Below, piece by piece: positions 1-10,577 of a stretch of DNA of 64,000 bases. The stretch is from NCBI GenBank assembly GCA_030424595.1, contig JAUHWG010000002.1:429934-493933 (forward strand), in the 5' to 3' direction. Under the pieces are notes generated by a model. The model saw only the letters and a list, made by a program, of their open reading frames with translations. It was not told where the DNA came from and did not search any database. The position numbers and the translations under genes were made by a program. The DNA comes from Polyangia bacterium (lineage in GTDB: Bacteria; Myxococcota_A; Polyangia; Nannocystales; Nannocystaceae). The first letter of the stretch is position 1, and each line of letters starts with the position of its first letter.

Positions 1-1605
1 GCGGAGCTACACCGGCTGCGCGGCAAGCCCGACACCCCGGAGGCCTTTGAGCGCGCCCTCGCCTCCGCGTCGAGGGAGCACAACACCCTCCACGAAGCGC
101 TCGTCGCCGAGCGAGCCGGTCGCTACTACCTCAGCCGAGGCCTCCACGACAGCGCCAAGGCCTACCTCCGCCGGGCTCGCCGCGCCTACGGCCGTTGGCG
201 GGCGAAGGAGAAGGTCGTCCGCCTCGACAGCGAGTTCCCCGGGCTCGACAGGCGGGCGCCTACGGCGATGCCGGCGACGATGGCAGACGTCTCGATCACC
301 CTGACGGCGGAGCCCTCCTCGTCATCGGCGACCTCCAGCTCCGGGGGCAGCTCCGCCTCAGCCTCCGGCCACGTCGTCGATCTCGCGAGCATCATCAAGG
401 CGGCGCAGGTCTTCGCGGCTGAGATCGATCTCGACGTGCTCTCAGAGCGGATGCTCCGGCTCGTCGTCGAGAACGCCGGGGCCGAGCGCGGGGTTCTCCT
501 CCTGGTCGAGGAGGGGGCCGTGGTCGCGGTGACCGAGTACTCGGCGCGAGGGGACCGGATCATCGGCCACGGCCGCGCGCCGGTCGAGACCGTCGCCTCG
601 ATCCCTCACGCGCTGGTCCTGCGCGCCCATCGGCGGGGCTGCGCCGAGGTGTTTGAGGACGCCGCGAGCGACCCGATCAACGCCGCCGACTCGTACGTAC
701 AGCGGCTCAAGCTGCGCTCGGCGCTGGCCCTCCCGCTCGTCGCCCGCGGCCGAGGCATCGGCGTCGTCTACCTCGAGAACAACCTCGCGACCGGCGTCTT
801 CACCGAAGAGCGGCTCGACATCCTCCAGGTGCTCGCCGTCCAGGCGGCGGTCGCCCTCGACCACGCTCACTTCTTCCGCAGGATCGACGCCGCGCGCGAC
901 GCCGCGGAGAGCGCGAGCTTGGCCAAGAGTCGCTTCCTCGCCAACATGAGCCATGAGCTGCGGACCCCGCTCAACGCGATCCTCGGCTACGCCGAGCTCA
1001 TCGCCGAGGACGCACAGGACGCGGGGTTCGGCCAGATCTCCGACGACGTCGGCAGGATCCGCCAGGCCGGCGCTCACCTCCTCGCCCTCGTCAGCGAGAT
1101 CCTCGACCTGACCAAGGTCGAGTCCGGCGAGCACGATCTGGAGCGCGCGCCGATCGTCCTGGAAGAGCTGCTCGACGGGACCTGTGAGCTCCTCCGCAGC
1201 GAGCTCCACAGCGGGGGCAACACCCTGATCCGCGATGACGGCGACGATCTCGGGGTCTTCGTCGGCGACCCGATCCGCCTGCGCCAGATCCTGGTCAACC
1301 TGCTGAGCAACGCGAGCAAGTTCACCGACCACGGCACCATCACGCTCCGCAGCCGACGGCGCGAGGATGACGTCGAGTTCGCCGTGATCGACACCGGGAT
1401 CGGCCTGGCCGAAGACCAGCTCGCGAGCATCTTCGAGCCCTTCGTCCAGGTCGACGAGACCTCGACCCGACGCTACGGCGGAGTCGGCCTCGGCCTGACG
1501 ATCTGTCGCGGCCTCGCCGAGCAGATGGGCGGCACGCTCACCGTCCGCAGCGAGCTCGGCGTCGGCTCGACCTTCACCCTCCGCCTGCCGCTCGCGCACG
1601 CGTGA
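1..1605 (+). CDS. C-terminal part of a hybrid sensor histidine kinase (GAF-HisKA-HATPase), 5' end outside the window
   Basis: The frame is open from base 1, so the gene begins upstream. Codons 1 to about 85 give an alanine- and arginine-rich helical segment like the TPR-like tail of the AAA/TPR region in large myxobacterial kinase-ATPase-histidine kinase proteins. A GAF domain follows (about 400-870), then HisKA with the phospho-acceptor motif SHELRTP (His codon at 952), then HATPase_c with the N box NLLSNASKF, DTGIGL and GVGLGLTI. The autophosphorylation residues are all present and the C-terminal end is complete, with no receiver domain after it. It should autophosphorylate on His in response to a signal sensed by the GAF domain and pass phosphate to an unlinked regulator. 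A Ser/Thr kinase domain upstream is expected by family but cannot be seen. Confidence 0.9.
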   Translation, partial: AELHRLRGKPDTPEAFERALASASREHNTLHEALVAERAGRYYLSRGLHDSAKAYLRRARRAYGRWRAKEKVVRLDSEFPGLDRRAPTAMPATMADVSITLTAEPSSSSATSSSGGSSASASGHVVDLASIIKAAQVFAAEIDLDVLSERMLRLVVENAGAERGVLLLVEEGAVVAVTEYSARGDRIIGHGRAPVETVASIPHALVLRAHRRGCAEVFEDAASDPINAADSYVQRLKLRSALALPLVARGRGIGVVYLENNLATGVFTEERLDILQVLAVQAAVALDHAHFFRRIDAARDAAESASLAKSRFLANMSHELRTPLNAILGYAELIAEDAQDAGFGQISDDVGRIRQAGAHLLALVSEILDLTKVESGEHDLERAPIVLEELLDGTCELLRSELHSGGNTLIRDDGDDLGVFVGDPIRLRQILVNLLSNASKFTDHGTITLRSRRREDDVEFAVIDTGIGLAEDQLASIFEPFVQVDETSTRRYGGVGLGLTICRGLAEQMGGTLTVRSELGVGSTFTLRLPLAHA

Positions 1606-1870
1606 GCCGGCGAGAGCTCAGCCGGGGCGCACCTCAGCTCCGCGCAGCGTGGCCAGGCAGCTCGGGGAGATCGTCGCGGCCCCAGAGCTCGCAGGCGACC
1701 GTTGGTGTCGAGCCGTGGACCCGGAGGTAGGAGTCCTCCCGGACATCTGACACCGCGTAGAGGCGGGCCCACGGGTGCCGCCCCCGCAGCCGCAGCAAGC
1801 TCTGAAGGGCCGACGAGCTCGGGCGCGCCGGCGAGGGAATGACGCGCCCCTCCCCGGGCGTTGACGTCGC

Positions 1871-2884
1871 GTGCGTCTCCAGCTCGCGCTCGCGCTCCTT
1901 GCCGTGTCCTGCGCGGGTCGGCCGGCGATGCTCGAAGTCGCCGCTGCGTCGCCACCGCTCACCCCATCGGTGTCGATGCCGACGAGCGCCGACGCGCCAG
2001 AACCTGTGCTTGAGGGCGCTCCGAGCCTCCCGTTCACCGACCCCGCCGATGTCCCCTGTCCAGCCGTCGGCTGGGCGACGCCCGCCAGCCTCGTCGGCCC
2101 CTGGAGCGGGAGCTTCGGGTCGTCGAGGTACAAGTCTCGGATCTTCCGGCAGGTCGCGGAGCGCCACGACTACCTCGACGACGGGACGGTCCTCGCGGTC
2201 CGCATCGTCCGCACTCGGCCGTCAGGGGCCCATAGCGTTCTCCTGCCCCGCCCCGAGGAGCGGGAGGACGCGGTCGGCACCTGGAGCGTCGATCCTTCCG
2301 GTGTCCGCGAGCTGCGGATCCGCAGCGCCTCGGCGACGCGGGTGAGCCGAGAACGAGTATGGATCAGCGTCGAGCCGAAGCGGAGACCGACGCCGACCAT
2401 GCAGGTGCGGGTGCTGGGACGCGACCCCGACGGGGCCTGGCGCGGCGAGGTCTACTTCGAGGAGAGCGCTCCAGCGGCGAAGCACGGCTATGAGAGCCGG
2501 GTTGAGCTCCGCTTCGACCCGCCGCTCACGGCGGAGCGGAGCGGGCCCCTCACCATCCAGGTACGTCGGTCCCTCCGGGTCTGGGGCGGGGGGAGGCCCG
2601 CGACCTGGTCCGCACGCGAGCGTCACACCGGCGTGGTCGAGGGCGATCGCGTCGTCTTGGACCAGCTCCCCTCGCGCGTGCCGGGGCAAGACGAGCGGCT
2701 CTGGGAGGCGTTCCGCTCCTTCGATGTCCAGGAGCTCCTGCGGGCCTCCGACGATGCCTTGATCGCCCTGCGCCCTTTGAATCTTGGACCGGCCAGGCTT
2801 GGTCGCAACACCGATCCGCCGATCCTCTGGCACGACATCATCGACGAGGGTCGCTGCACCAGGCTATCCAGCACCGCCCCGTGA
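1871..2884 (+). CDS. Putative lipoprotein of unknown function
   Basis: The GTG start gives a short signal peptide with a lipobox ending LAVSC (Cys at residue 14), so export and lipidation are expected. The mature protein (about 320 residues) shows no domain I recognise. It begins with a Pro/Ala-rich linker, and the body alternates beta-like segments such as GTWSVDPSG and RVWISVEP. The wall-like composition of the following region and the absence of catalytic motifs leave its role open. The stop codon is followed within a few bases by an arm of the dispersed inverted-repeat element. The start is chosen because it is the only one that preserves the signal peptide. Confidence 0.65.
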   Translation: MRLQLALALLAVSCAGRPAMLEVAAASPPLTPSVSMPTSADAPEPVLEGAPSLPFTDPADVPCPAVGWATPASLVGPWSGSFGSSRYKSRIFRQVAERHDYLDDGTVLAVRIVRTRPSGAHSVLLPRPEEREDAVGTWSVDPSGVRELRIRSASATRVSRERVWISVEPKRRPTPTMQVRVLGRDPDGAWRGEVYFEESAPAAKHGYESRVELRFDPPLTAERSGPLTIQVRRSLRVWGGGRPATWSARERHTGVVEGDRVVLDQLPSRVPGQDERLWEAFRSFDVQELLRASDDALIALRPLNLGPARLGRNTDPPILWHDIIDEGRCTRLSSTAP

Positions 2885-2924
2885 GCGTGACGAGAGCGCG
2901 CGGGACTTCTGCCACGGCCCCCTA
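2885..2924. repeat. Partial copy (right arm) of the ~165-bp inverted-repeat element
   Basis: This stretch matches the right arm of the complete element at 22888-23054 (core GCGCGGGACTTCTGCCACGG, ending CCTAG). It lies between the end of a lipoprotein gene and a 5'-truncated lipoprotein remnant, so it marks a rearrangement point. The left arm is absent. Confidence 0.7.
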
Positions 2925-2940
2925 GCTCCGGTCTCCACGC

Positions 2941-3153
2941 GAACGGCGAGCGTGCGGCCTCGGCTGGGACTGCGTAGACTCTGACACCGCGGAGCTGCGT
3001 GATCGGCACCGAGGCGCTCTTTGCTGCACCCCCTTCTGCGACACGAGCGAGCCGCTCATGTGCCCCGGCGCGACCCAAGAGTGCATCCCCTGGTTTGAAG
3101 ATGCACCATTTCCGGAGTACGAGACCGTCGGGATCTGCGGGATCCCGCAGTAG
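2941..3153 (+). pseudogene. 3' remnant of a Cys-rich lipoprotein
   Basis: A frame without a start codon reads through ACGLGWDCV, GALCCTPFCDTSEP and QECIPWF and ends VGICGIPQ-stop at 3153. This is the same terminal pattern as the intact Cys-rich lipoprotein at 37683-38621 (CCTPWCD...ECAPWYED...GICRAPQ). Everything upstream is lost, and the break coincides with the repeat arm at 2885-2924. I read it as the decayed 3' end of a paralogous secreted lipoprotein. Confidence 0.65.
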
Positions 3154-3200
3154 AGCGCCGTCGGTCCGCGGGCGTGCTCGCCCCAGGCTCCGCCCGATCC

Positions 3201-3854
3201 CTACGGCCAAGGCGGAAGGCAGCTACAGGCCGGGATCTCCGGGTCGTCGACGTCGACATAGCAGCCCTCGAAGCCGCCGGCGATCGGCGTCGAACACTCT
3301 AGATTGACGACCTCAACGCCGCCCTCGATCGCGCGGTGGTAACCAGAACAGGGCGGGCCGCCGTCGCCGAGGAACGACGCCGCGACACAGACTCCCGTCA
3401 CCTCGCCATTGCACATCTCCGCCATCGAGTCGTAGGTCCCGGTGAAGACGTCGCCCCAAACACAGCCAACGGCGTTGAAGTTCGCCTCGTTGTAGTAGTA
3501 GCCGCCGACGCAGGTCTCCTCGCTGTCGAAGGATCCGCAGCCGAGCTCCTCGGCGCAGGCCTCTCCGTCCACGTTCTTGGGGTCGTCGGTGTAGGCCGCA
3601 CAGGCTGGGAACGCCTCGCCGGTCGTCGATCCCGTCGAGTCATCGCCCGTCGAGTCATCGCCCGTCGAGTCACCGCCCGCGCTGCTGCTATTGTCCGAGG
3701 ATCCCTCCGTCGTGGTGTCGCTCGTGGCGTCCGAGGCCGACTCATTGAAGTCGGTGATCTCGAGGGTGCACGCGGCCGAGGCGAGCGCGAGCGCGAGCAG
3801 AGGCGCGCTCCGGAGACGGATGGTATGAGCAACGAATAAGGTCAAGGTCGTCAT
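3201..3854 (-). CDS. Putative secreted lipoprotein with Asp/Ser/Thr linker and Cys-rich domain
   Basis: The signal peptide ends in the lipobox LASAAC (Cys at residue 29). A low-complexity linker with repeated DDSTG units occupies roughly residues 37-80. The C-terminal 140 residues hold about a dozen cysteines (for example ELGCGSFDSEETC, CSGYHRA, EGCYVDV and a terminal CSCLPPWP), suggesting a disulphide-stabilised surface domain. No enzyme motif is visible. It is transcribed away from the amidohydrolase-like lipoprotein gene, with a 240-bp shared upstream region. Confidence 0.8.
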   Translation of the reverse strand: MTTLTLFVAHTIRLRSAPLLALALASAACTLEITDFNESASDATSDTTTEGSSDNSSSAGGDSTGDDSTGDDSTGSTTGEAFPACAAYTDDPKNVDGEACAEELGCGSFDSEETCVGGYYYNEANFNAVGCVWGDVFTGTYDSMAEMCNGEVTGVCVAASFLGDGGPPCSGYHRAIEGGVEVVNLECSTPIAGGFEGCYVDVDDPEIPACSCLPPWP

Positions 3855-4094
3855 ACCCGCAGACTTCTCCGGCGCTCGCCGGATCTGGTCGGGCCTCGAT
3901 CACAAAGTTTTGGTCCGCCGCCGTGGATTCAAGCTGATGTCCTGTCCGCGCTCCTCCGCGAGAGGCCTGCGACCTCCGCCTCTGCGCACCGGCGCCCCTG
4001 CCACAGCGTCGGGCGTCGACGCGGGCTCGCCGGCCAGGGCCCGGCTTCGCCTGAAAGGCGCTCTCGCGCGCGTGACAGGGTACACTGGCTCGCC

Positions 4095-6392
4095 GTGCGT
4101 CTCTCTCCCCTGACCCCGCTCTCCCTCGCGCTCCTCCTCGGCTGCCCGTCGTCGCCCGACGGCGACACCCAGAGCAGCGCGACGACCACAGCCACGACCA
4201 CCGACGGCACGGACACCAGCGCGGGCGAGACCGAGACCGGCAGCACCGGCGAGGCGCCGACGCTCGACCCCTACGGCCAGGCGAACGGCTGCTACTCGCT
4301 GCGCAGCGACGACGCCTACCTCGCCGCCAACGCCGGCGCGACCACCTACGCCTTCACGGCCGGAGCGGCCGGCGCTCGCTTCTTCATGAAGGCCGCCGAC
4401 CTCGGCACCTACCTCCTCTACGATCAGGACGGCGGCTACCTCGTCGCCGACGACGGCCCGCTCCTGCGGCGGACCGAGCTCGACTCCGACGTCACGCTGA
4501 TCGACGACGCCTACATCTCAGGCGCCGAGTGGATCCTCGAGAACTCCGCGGTCGACCCCAGCCGCTACCAGCTCCGCAACCGCCGGACCGACCTCATCCT
4601 CGGCGCCGACGCGGTCGTCGCCGAGGGCCTGCCGGTGACCCTCGAGGAGGCGACAGGCTGCAAGGAGCACCCCGAGCTGACCCTCGACGCGAAGGGCGAG
4701 ATCACCCGGACCAAGTTCGACGATGGAGACCTCTACGGCATCGTCGACACCCACTCGCACATCCACTCCAACTACGCCTTCGGCGGCGGCGGCCTCTTCC
4801 ACGGCGGCGCCTACCACCGCCTCGGGGTCGAGCACGCCCTCCCCGACTGCTCGATCTCCCACGGCGAGATGGGCCGCAAGGACTTCTTCGGCGCGATCTT
4901 CGACGCCAGCGGCGCGGACTCGGCCGACCTCCAGAGCCTCCTCCCCGACCTCATCGCCGGCGAGCTCGCCGAGGACAACCACGCGACCGAGGGCTACCCC
5001 ACCTTCACCGACTGGCCCGACGGCCCCCGCCGCTCGACCCATCAGACCCAGTACTACAGGTGGCTGCAGCGGGCCTACCTCTCCGGCCTCCGCCTCGTCG
5101 TCCAGCACGCGACGACCAACGCGATCATCTGCGACTTCATGGTCGGCGAGGGGATCCAAGAGAGCCGCTACAGCTGCGACGACATGACCGCGGTCGACCG
5201 GATCATCGACGAGACCTACGCGATGGAGCGCTACATCGACGCCCAGTCCGGCGGCCCTGGGCTCGGCTGGTTCAGGATCGTCCACACCCCCGCCCAGGCC
5301 CGCGAGCAGATAGGCGCGGGCAAGATGGCGGTCATCCTCGGGATCGAGACCGCCAACCTCTTCAACTGCAAGCTGACCCCAGGAGCCGGCGATCCCACCT
5401 GCGACGAGGACTACATCGAGGATCAGCTCGACCATTACTACGAGCTCGGCATTCGCGCGCTCTTCCCGGTCCACAAGTACGACAACAAGTTCTCGCCCGG
5501 CGATGGTGACCGCGCCTTTATCGAGCTCGGCAACTTCGCCAACAGCGGCCACTGGTCGAACTTCACCCTCGAGTGCCCCGATCCGCAGGTCGGCGGCTTT
5601 GACAGCGGCGACGTCAACTTCGGCGGCCTCAACATGCCGCGCGACGTCTACGACTCGCCGCCGGCGGTCGACAACAGCAACTTCTCCAAGGCGCCGCTGA
5701 CGACCGTCGCCCAGTACCTCGACGAGATCACCCAGCCGCCGCTAGAGGGCCCCTACTGTCAGAACGCGGCGATGACCCCCCTCGGCGAGTCGCTCATCGC
5801 CGGGATGATGGCGCGCGGCATGATCCTCGAGGTCGACCACTTCCCGCAGTGGGCCTACGTCCGCGCCTACGAGCTGCTCCAGGAGGCCCAGTACCCCGCC
5901 TCCGCGAGCCATGGACGGACCTACGACGGCCTCATCTACCAGCTCGGCGGGGTCTCCAAGACCGGCTTCGGCCGCTGCCGCGGCGACGCCCCGGGCAGCA
6001 CCGTCGAGGGCTTCAAGGACCGGATCCAGCTGATCAAGGACAACGGCGGCTACCCGGCGGAGGGCTTCGGCTTCGACCTCAACGGCTTCGCCGGCGCCCG
6101 CGGGCCGCGCTTCGGCGACGGCGTCTGCCCGACCCCGCAGAGCGATCCGATCACCTACCCCTTCACCTCCTTCGCCGGCGACGTCGAGTTCACCCAGCCC
6201 GCCGTCGGCGACCGCGAGCTCGACTTCAACAGCGAGGGCCTCTCCCACATCGGCCTCCTCCCCGAGCTCATCGAGGACGCCCGCCGCGACGCCGTCGACG
6301 AGGCGGACATCGAGCCCCTCTTCCGCTCGGCCGAGGCGTACATCCGGATGTGGGAGCTCGCCGAGGAGCGCGCGGCGATGCTCGGCGGCTAG
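4095..6392 (+). CDS. Large lipoprotein with amidohydrolase / dipeptidase-like domain
   Basis: The GTG start gives a signal peptide with lipobox LLLGC, then a Thr/Ser/Asp linker (residues about 20-55). An N-terminal domain of about 150 residues precedes a metal-dependent hydrolase-like region that opens with VDTHSHIHSN, a typical HxH metal site of the amidohydrolase superfamily. Later candidate ligands or active-site segments are VVQHATT, ILGIETAN, LFPVHKYDNKF, LEVDHFPQW and SASHGRTYDG, an order similar to membrane dipeptidase-like (M19-type) barrels. Substrate is unknown, and an exported peptidase or amidase acting at the cell surface is the best inference. At 765 residues it is longer than typical M19 enzymes because of the N-terminal domain and inserts. 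Confidence 0.75.
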   Translation: MRLSPLTPLSLALLLGCPSSPDGDTQSSATTTATTTDGTDTSAGETETGSTGEAPTLDPYGQANGCYSLRSDDAYLAANAGATTYAFTAGAAGARFFMKAADLGTYLLYDQDGGYLVADDGPLLRRTELDSDVTLIDDAYISGAEWILENSAVDPSRYQLRNRRTDLILGADAVVAEGLPVTLEEATGCKEHPELTLDAKGEITRTKFDDGDLYGIVDTHSHIHSNYAFGGGGLFHGGAYHRLGVEHALPDCSISHGEMGRKDFFGAIFDASGADSADLQSLLPDLIAGELAEDNHATEGYPTFTDWPDGPRRSTHQTQYYRWLQRAYLSGLRLVVQHATTNAIICDFMVGEGIQESRYSCDDMTAVDRIIDETYAMERYIDAQSGGPGLGWFRIVHTPAQAREQIGAGKMAVILGIETANLFNCKLTPGAGDPTCDEDYIEDQLDHYYELGIRALFPVHKYDNKFSPGDGDRAFIELGNFANSGHWSNFTLECPDPQVGGFDSGDVNFGGLNMPRDVYDSPPAVDNSNFSKAPLTTVAQYLDEITQPPLEGPYCQNAAMTPLGESLIAGMMARGMILEVDHFPQWAYVRAYELLQEAQYPASASHGRTYDGLIYQLGGVSKTGFGRCRGDAPGSTVEGFKDRIQLIKDNGGYPAEGFGFDLNGFAGARGPRFGDGVCPTPQSDPITYPFTSFAGDVEFTQPAVGDRELDFNSEGLSHIGLLPELIEDARRDAVDEADIEPLFRSAEAYIRMWELAEERAAMLGG

Positions 6393-6444
6393 CAGTCGCG
6401 CAGCGGCCGCGGGCAGGCTGAGCTTGATCGCCGCGGTCCCCGGC

Positions 6445-7404
6445 TCACTCGACGCCGATATGAGCGATCCGGGCGCCGGTGTGCCCCACAGGGTTGATCG
6501 CCTTGCCGATGATCACGCCGTCGACGGGGGACTTGTACTCGCGGAGCACATCGCCGAAGACGTTGGTCAGCGTCGCCAGCAGCTCGCCCTTCTCGACCCG
6601 CTCGCACAGGCGCGGCGCGACCCGGAGCAGGCCTCCGTGATCGGTGTAGGTCCAAAATGACCGACGACAGAGGATAGGCTCCTTGTTCTCGACCGCGTTG
6701 CGAGCCTTCGTGATGTTGAGCAGTCCCATCACCGCACGAACCCCGCGGACTGAGCTGCGAATATACTCGGCCTGGAACTGCTGGGGATTGCCGACCTCGA
6801 GGGTCACCGAGGGAATACCCAGATCGCTCGCCTCCCCGCGCACGCTCTTGTCGCGGGCCGGGGAGTGGAGGATGATCTGCGGGCGCAGTCGATGCGCCAT
6901 CTGGGCGCTCATCGGATCCTCGAGATCCGCCCGCGCATAGAGGGTGTTGACGCGCCCGCGGCTCGCCGTGTGCAGATCGATCATATAGTCAAAGTGCCGC
7001 ACCAAGCGATCGATCAGCCGATGAGCGTAGACATCGGACGCGCTGCCGCCGTCTTTCCCCGGCATGATTTGGTTGAGGTCGACGTCCTCGATAAAGCGCC
7101 GCTGCTGCCGGTCAAAGCCCGGCATGTTGACCACAGGCGCCGCGATCACCGTCCCCGCGAGGCTCCGCGGCTCGATGCTCTCGAAGAGCTTGTGGATCAC
7201 CGGGAGGCCGTTGATCTCATCCCCGTGGACGCCGGCGATGATCCCCAGCGTCGGCCCCTCCCGACGCCCCCGCGCGACCAGGATCGGCACCATGATCGGA
7301 AACCCCGCGCCGTCCTCCGTCAGGTGCAGCCGCAGCCGATGTACGGCGCCCTGCCGGAGCTGGGAGATGTCGATACTCTCGACGATGATTCCGGGGTCAT
7401 ACAT
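6445..7404 (-). CDS. Succinylglutamate desuccinylase/aspartoacylase (M14-like) family protein
   Basis: The 319-residue protein carries the zinc site of the AstE/AspA branch of M14 metallocarboxypeptidases: GVHGDE (His60, Glu63), a third ligand in MIDLHTAS (His145), and a late TLEVGN with the probable catalytic Glu. No signal peptide is seen, so it should be cytoplasmic. Family members cleave N-acyl amino acids or gamma-linked peptide bonds. It lies downstream of the ATP-grasp-like gene on the same strand (gap about 178 bp). In other bacteria such hydrolases are paired with ATP-grasp ligases that add amino acids, which suggests a ligase/hydrolase pair acting on the same modification. The exact substrate is not inferable. 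Confidence 0.88.
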   Translation of the reverse strand: MYDPGIIVESIDISQLRQGAVHRLRLHLTEDGAGFPIMVPILVARGRREGPTLGIIAGVHGDEINGLPVIHKLFESIEPRSLAGTVIAAPVVNMPGFDRQQRRFIEDVDLNQIMPGKDGGSASDVYAHRLIDRLVRHFDYMIDLHTASRGRVNTLYARADLEDPMSAQMAHRLRPQIILHSPARDKSVRGEASDLGIPSVTLEVGNPQQFQAEYIRSSVRGVRAVMGLLNITKARNAVENKEPILCRRSFWTYTDHGGLLRVAPRLCERVEKGELLATLTNVFGDVLREYKSPVDGVIIGKAINPVGHTGARIAHIGVE

Positions 7405-7582
7405 CGGCCCATGATGGTCGAGGCGCGCGGCCGCGGCAAGATCTCTGCACCTGCTCCCGAAGGTCCCTGACCTGCCCGGCCGGCCCCGTCACGTCCAGGT
7501 GTCCGCTCGCTGCCGGACCCCTCGACGACGACGGAGGTCACCGCCGAGGTGAAGCCTCGCCTATGAGCATCGCCGCGTCCGT

Positions 7583-9064
<1,482 letters not shown>

Positions 9065-9398
9065 AGTCCGGCGGCACACTACCAGCTCCGGCCGAGCCCC
9101 GACTACCAGCGCCGAGCCCTTGGGCAGAGGCCAACGACCCCCTCCCCCCCCGCTTGACGTCGCTTTCCGTCGCGCCCGCTGTCGCCGCGTGGCGACATCC
9201 CTGCGACACTCCTCGCTGCGAGGACCTCGAGTCTGCCACCTCCGGGCTGGCCGCTAAAAAATCTGCGCGGCCGCGGCGAATTCCCCTCCCCTTCGCAACA
9301 CCTTTGGCCCATACCAAAAGTAGGGCTCTCACGAGCCGAGACAGTAGATTTACAAACATGCCACGGCGGACAGTGCCGCCGAGTCGAGGGGTAGGACC
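9065..9398. other. Divergent intergenic region, no gene
   Basis: About 330 bp separate the ATP-grasp-like gene from the small gene at 9399. It holds a C-rich tract and an AT-richer patch around 9255-9360 that probably carries the promoters for both directions. No conserved RNA or operator could be recognised. Confidence 0.5.
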
Positions 9399-9785
9399 AT
9401 GACTGACCTCAGTGCAATCGCGATAAGCCAGATGTTCGATGACTTCCTGGAGGCCAAGAGCGATGGGCTCACTCGTCGAACGGCGCGCAAGTACGCCGAA
9501 GTGCTCGCCCTCCTCGAGGAATTCCTGGAAGATCACGGGATCACGGCGATCGAGCGGGGCTCCCAGGGGGCCTCGGTCCTCCGCGACACCCTCGAGCTCA
9601 TCGAAGAGTTCAACGACGAGTACTTGGTCAGGACGATCGACGCAGAGCGGGACTTCCTCCGGGTGGCGAGCGCCGCGAGCCGCGATCTCAGCCGCTGGCT
9701 GAAAGTGCGCACTCTGAAGAACCCGACCCCACCCGCCACGAGCCGCACGCCCGCAGATCCCGGCGTCAGTCGGGCGCAGGCCTAG
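9399..9785 (+). CDS. Small helical protein of unknown function
   Basis: 128 residues from an ATG preceded by a purine-rich GAGGGGTAGG. The N-terminal segment (MFDDFLEAK, LTRRTARKYAEVL, ALLEEFLEDHG) is predicted fully helical and resembles the SAM-like core-binding segment found at the start of tyrosine recombinases and of some uncharacterised bacterial proteins. There is no catalytic domain behind it. The C-terminal 25 residues are Pro/Thr-rich and probably disordered. It stands alone on its strand, and its function is unknown. Confidence 0.6.
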   Translation: MTDLSAIAISQMFDDFLEAKSDGLTRRTARKYAEVLALLEEFLEDHGITAIERGSQGASVLRDTLELIEEFNDEYLVRTIDAERDFLRVASAASRDLSRWLKVRTLKNPTPPATSRTPADPGVSRAQA

Positions 9786-9900
9786 GATCTCCCGCGCCGT
9801 CCTCGGCGGCGCGACTCTGCCACCCAGCGGGCCCAGCCGTGCTGGCCCCGCCTCCGATCCGGTCCCCGTCGGCGAGCGCGAGCGGTCGCCGACGGCCTGA

Positions 9901-10015
9901 GCCCGAACCCCGCCCGCGGCGGAGGCTCCCTCGCGCTCGCGCCGAGCTCGGAGGCCGGAGCCCGAACCCCGCCTGCGGCGGAGGCTCCCTCGCGCTCGCG
10001 CCGAGCTCGGAGGCC
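9901..10015. repeat. 59-bp tandem direct repeat (two copies)
   Basis: Two nearly identical 59-bp units (9901-9959 and 9960-10015, the second slightly shortened) lie head to tail. They begin GCCCGAACCCCGCC and differ at one internal C/T. They sit at the break point of the truncated methyltransferase gene. Confidence 0.85.
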
Positions 10016-10023
10016 CCGCTCCC

Positions 10024-10384
10024 CTTTCACCGCGCGAATGTCGACACTCTGACCTCCTTCGAGGCCGCGAGCTTTGACTGCGTGTGCGCCCTCAACATCA
10101 TCCACCTCGTCGACGATCCTCCGGCCTTCCTCGATCGGATCTTCGAGCTGCTGCGCCCCGGGGGCTCCCTCATCTCGACCACCCCCTGCCTCGGCGAGTC
10201 ACTCATGCCCGACAGCGTGATCATCAAGATCATGCGCTGGCTCGGCAAGGCACCTGCGGTCGAGATCCTCAAGATCGCCGCTCTCGACGCTAGCCTGCGC
10301 GCCGCAGGCTTTGTCGACCTCACCGCCCCCGACGTCGGCGCGGCGAAGCAGACCGCCTTCATCCTCGCCCGCAAGCCCGCCTGA
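10024..10384 (+). pseudogene. 3' remnant of a SAM-dependent methyltransferase
   Basis: The frame encodes the C-terminal half of a class I methyltransferase: SFDCVCALNIIHLVDDP (motif after beta-4), ELLRPGGSLIS (motif III region) and the terminal ALDASLRAAGF ... FILARKPA. The SAM-binding GxGxG motif and the whole N-terminal half are missing, and the sequence upstream is the tandem repeat rather than coding. The remaining codons look normal, so the truncation is probably recent or mediated by the repeat. Confidence 0.75.
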
Positions 10385-10577
10385 CGGCGTTCCGCGGGCC
10401 TTTGTCCCTCGCCTCTCCGCGTCCCCCGCTCTTCGCGATGACCTCTGCACGCCGCGCTCGCCTCCGCAGCGAGGCGAAGCGGCGGTGTATGCACACCAAA
10501 ATGCTGCGCCGCACGCTGCGAGAACCGGGATACCCTGTGCCAAATTCCTCTGCCGAGAACAATTTAGGCACACCTAC

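Noticed and set aside
1634..1842. Minus-strand frame with a protein-like end (RHPWARLYAVSDVRED, GSTPTVACELWGRDD)
   Set aside because: It has no start codon in the plausible part, no recognisable family, and overlaps the upstream region of the lipoprotein gene. It may be a remnant, but the support is too weak to call.
10311..10577. Upstream extension of the IgGFc-binding lipoprotein frame
   Set aside because: It would place ~90 basic, non-conserved residues before a clear signal peptide, and it overlaps the methyltransferase remnant.
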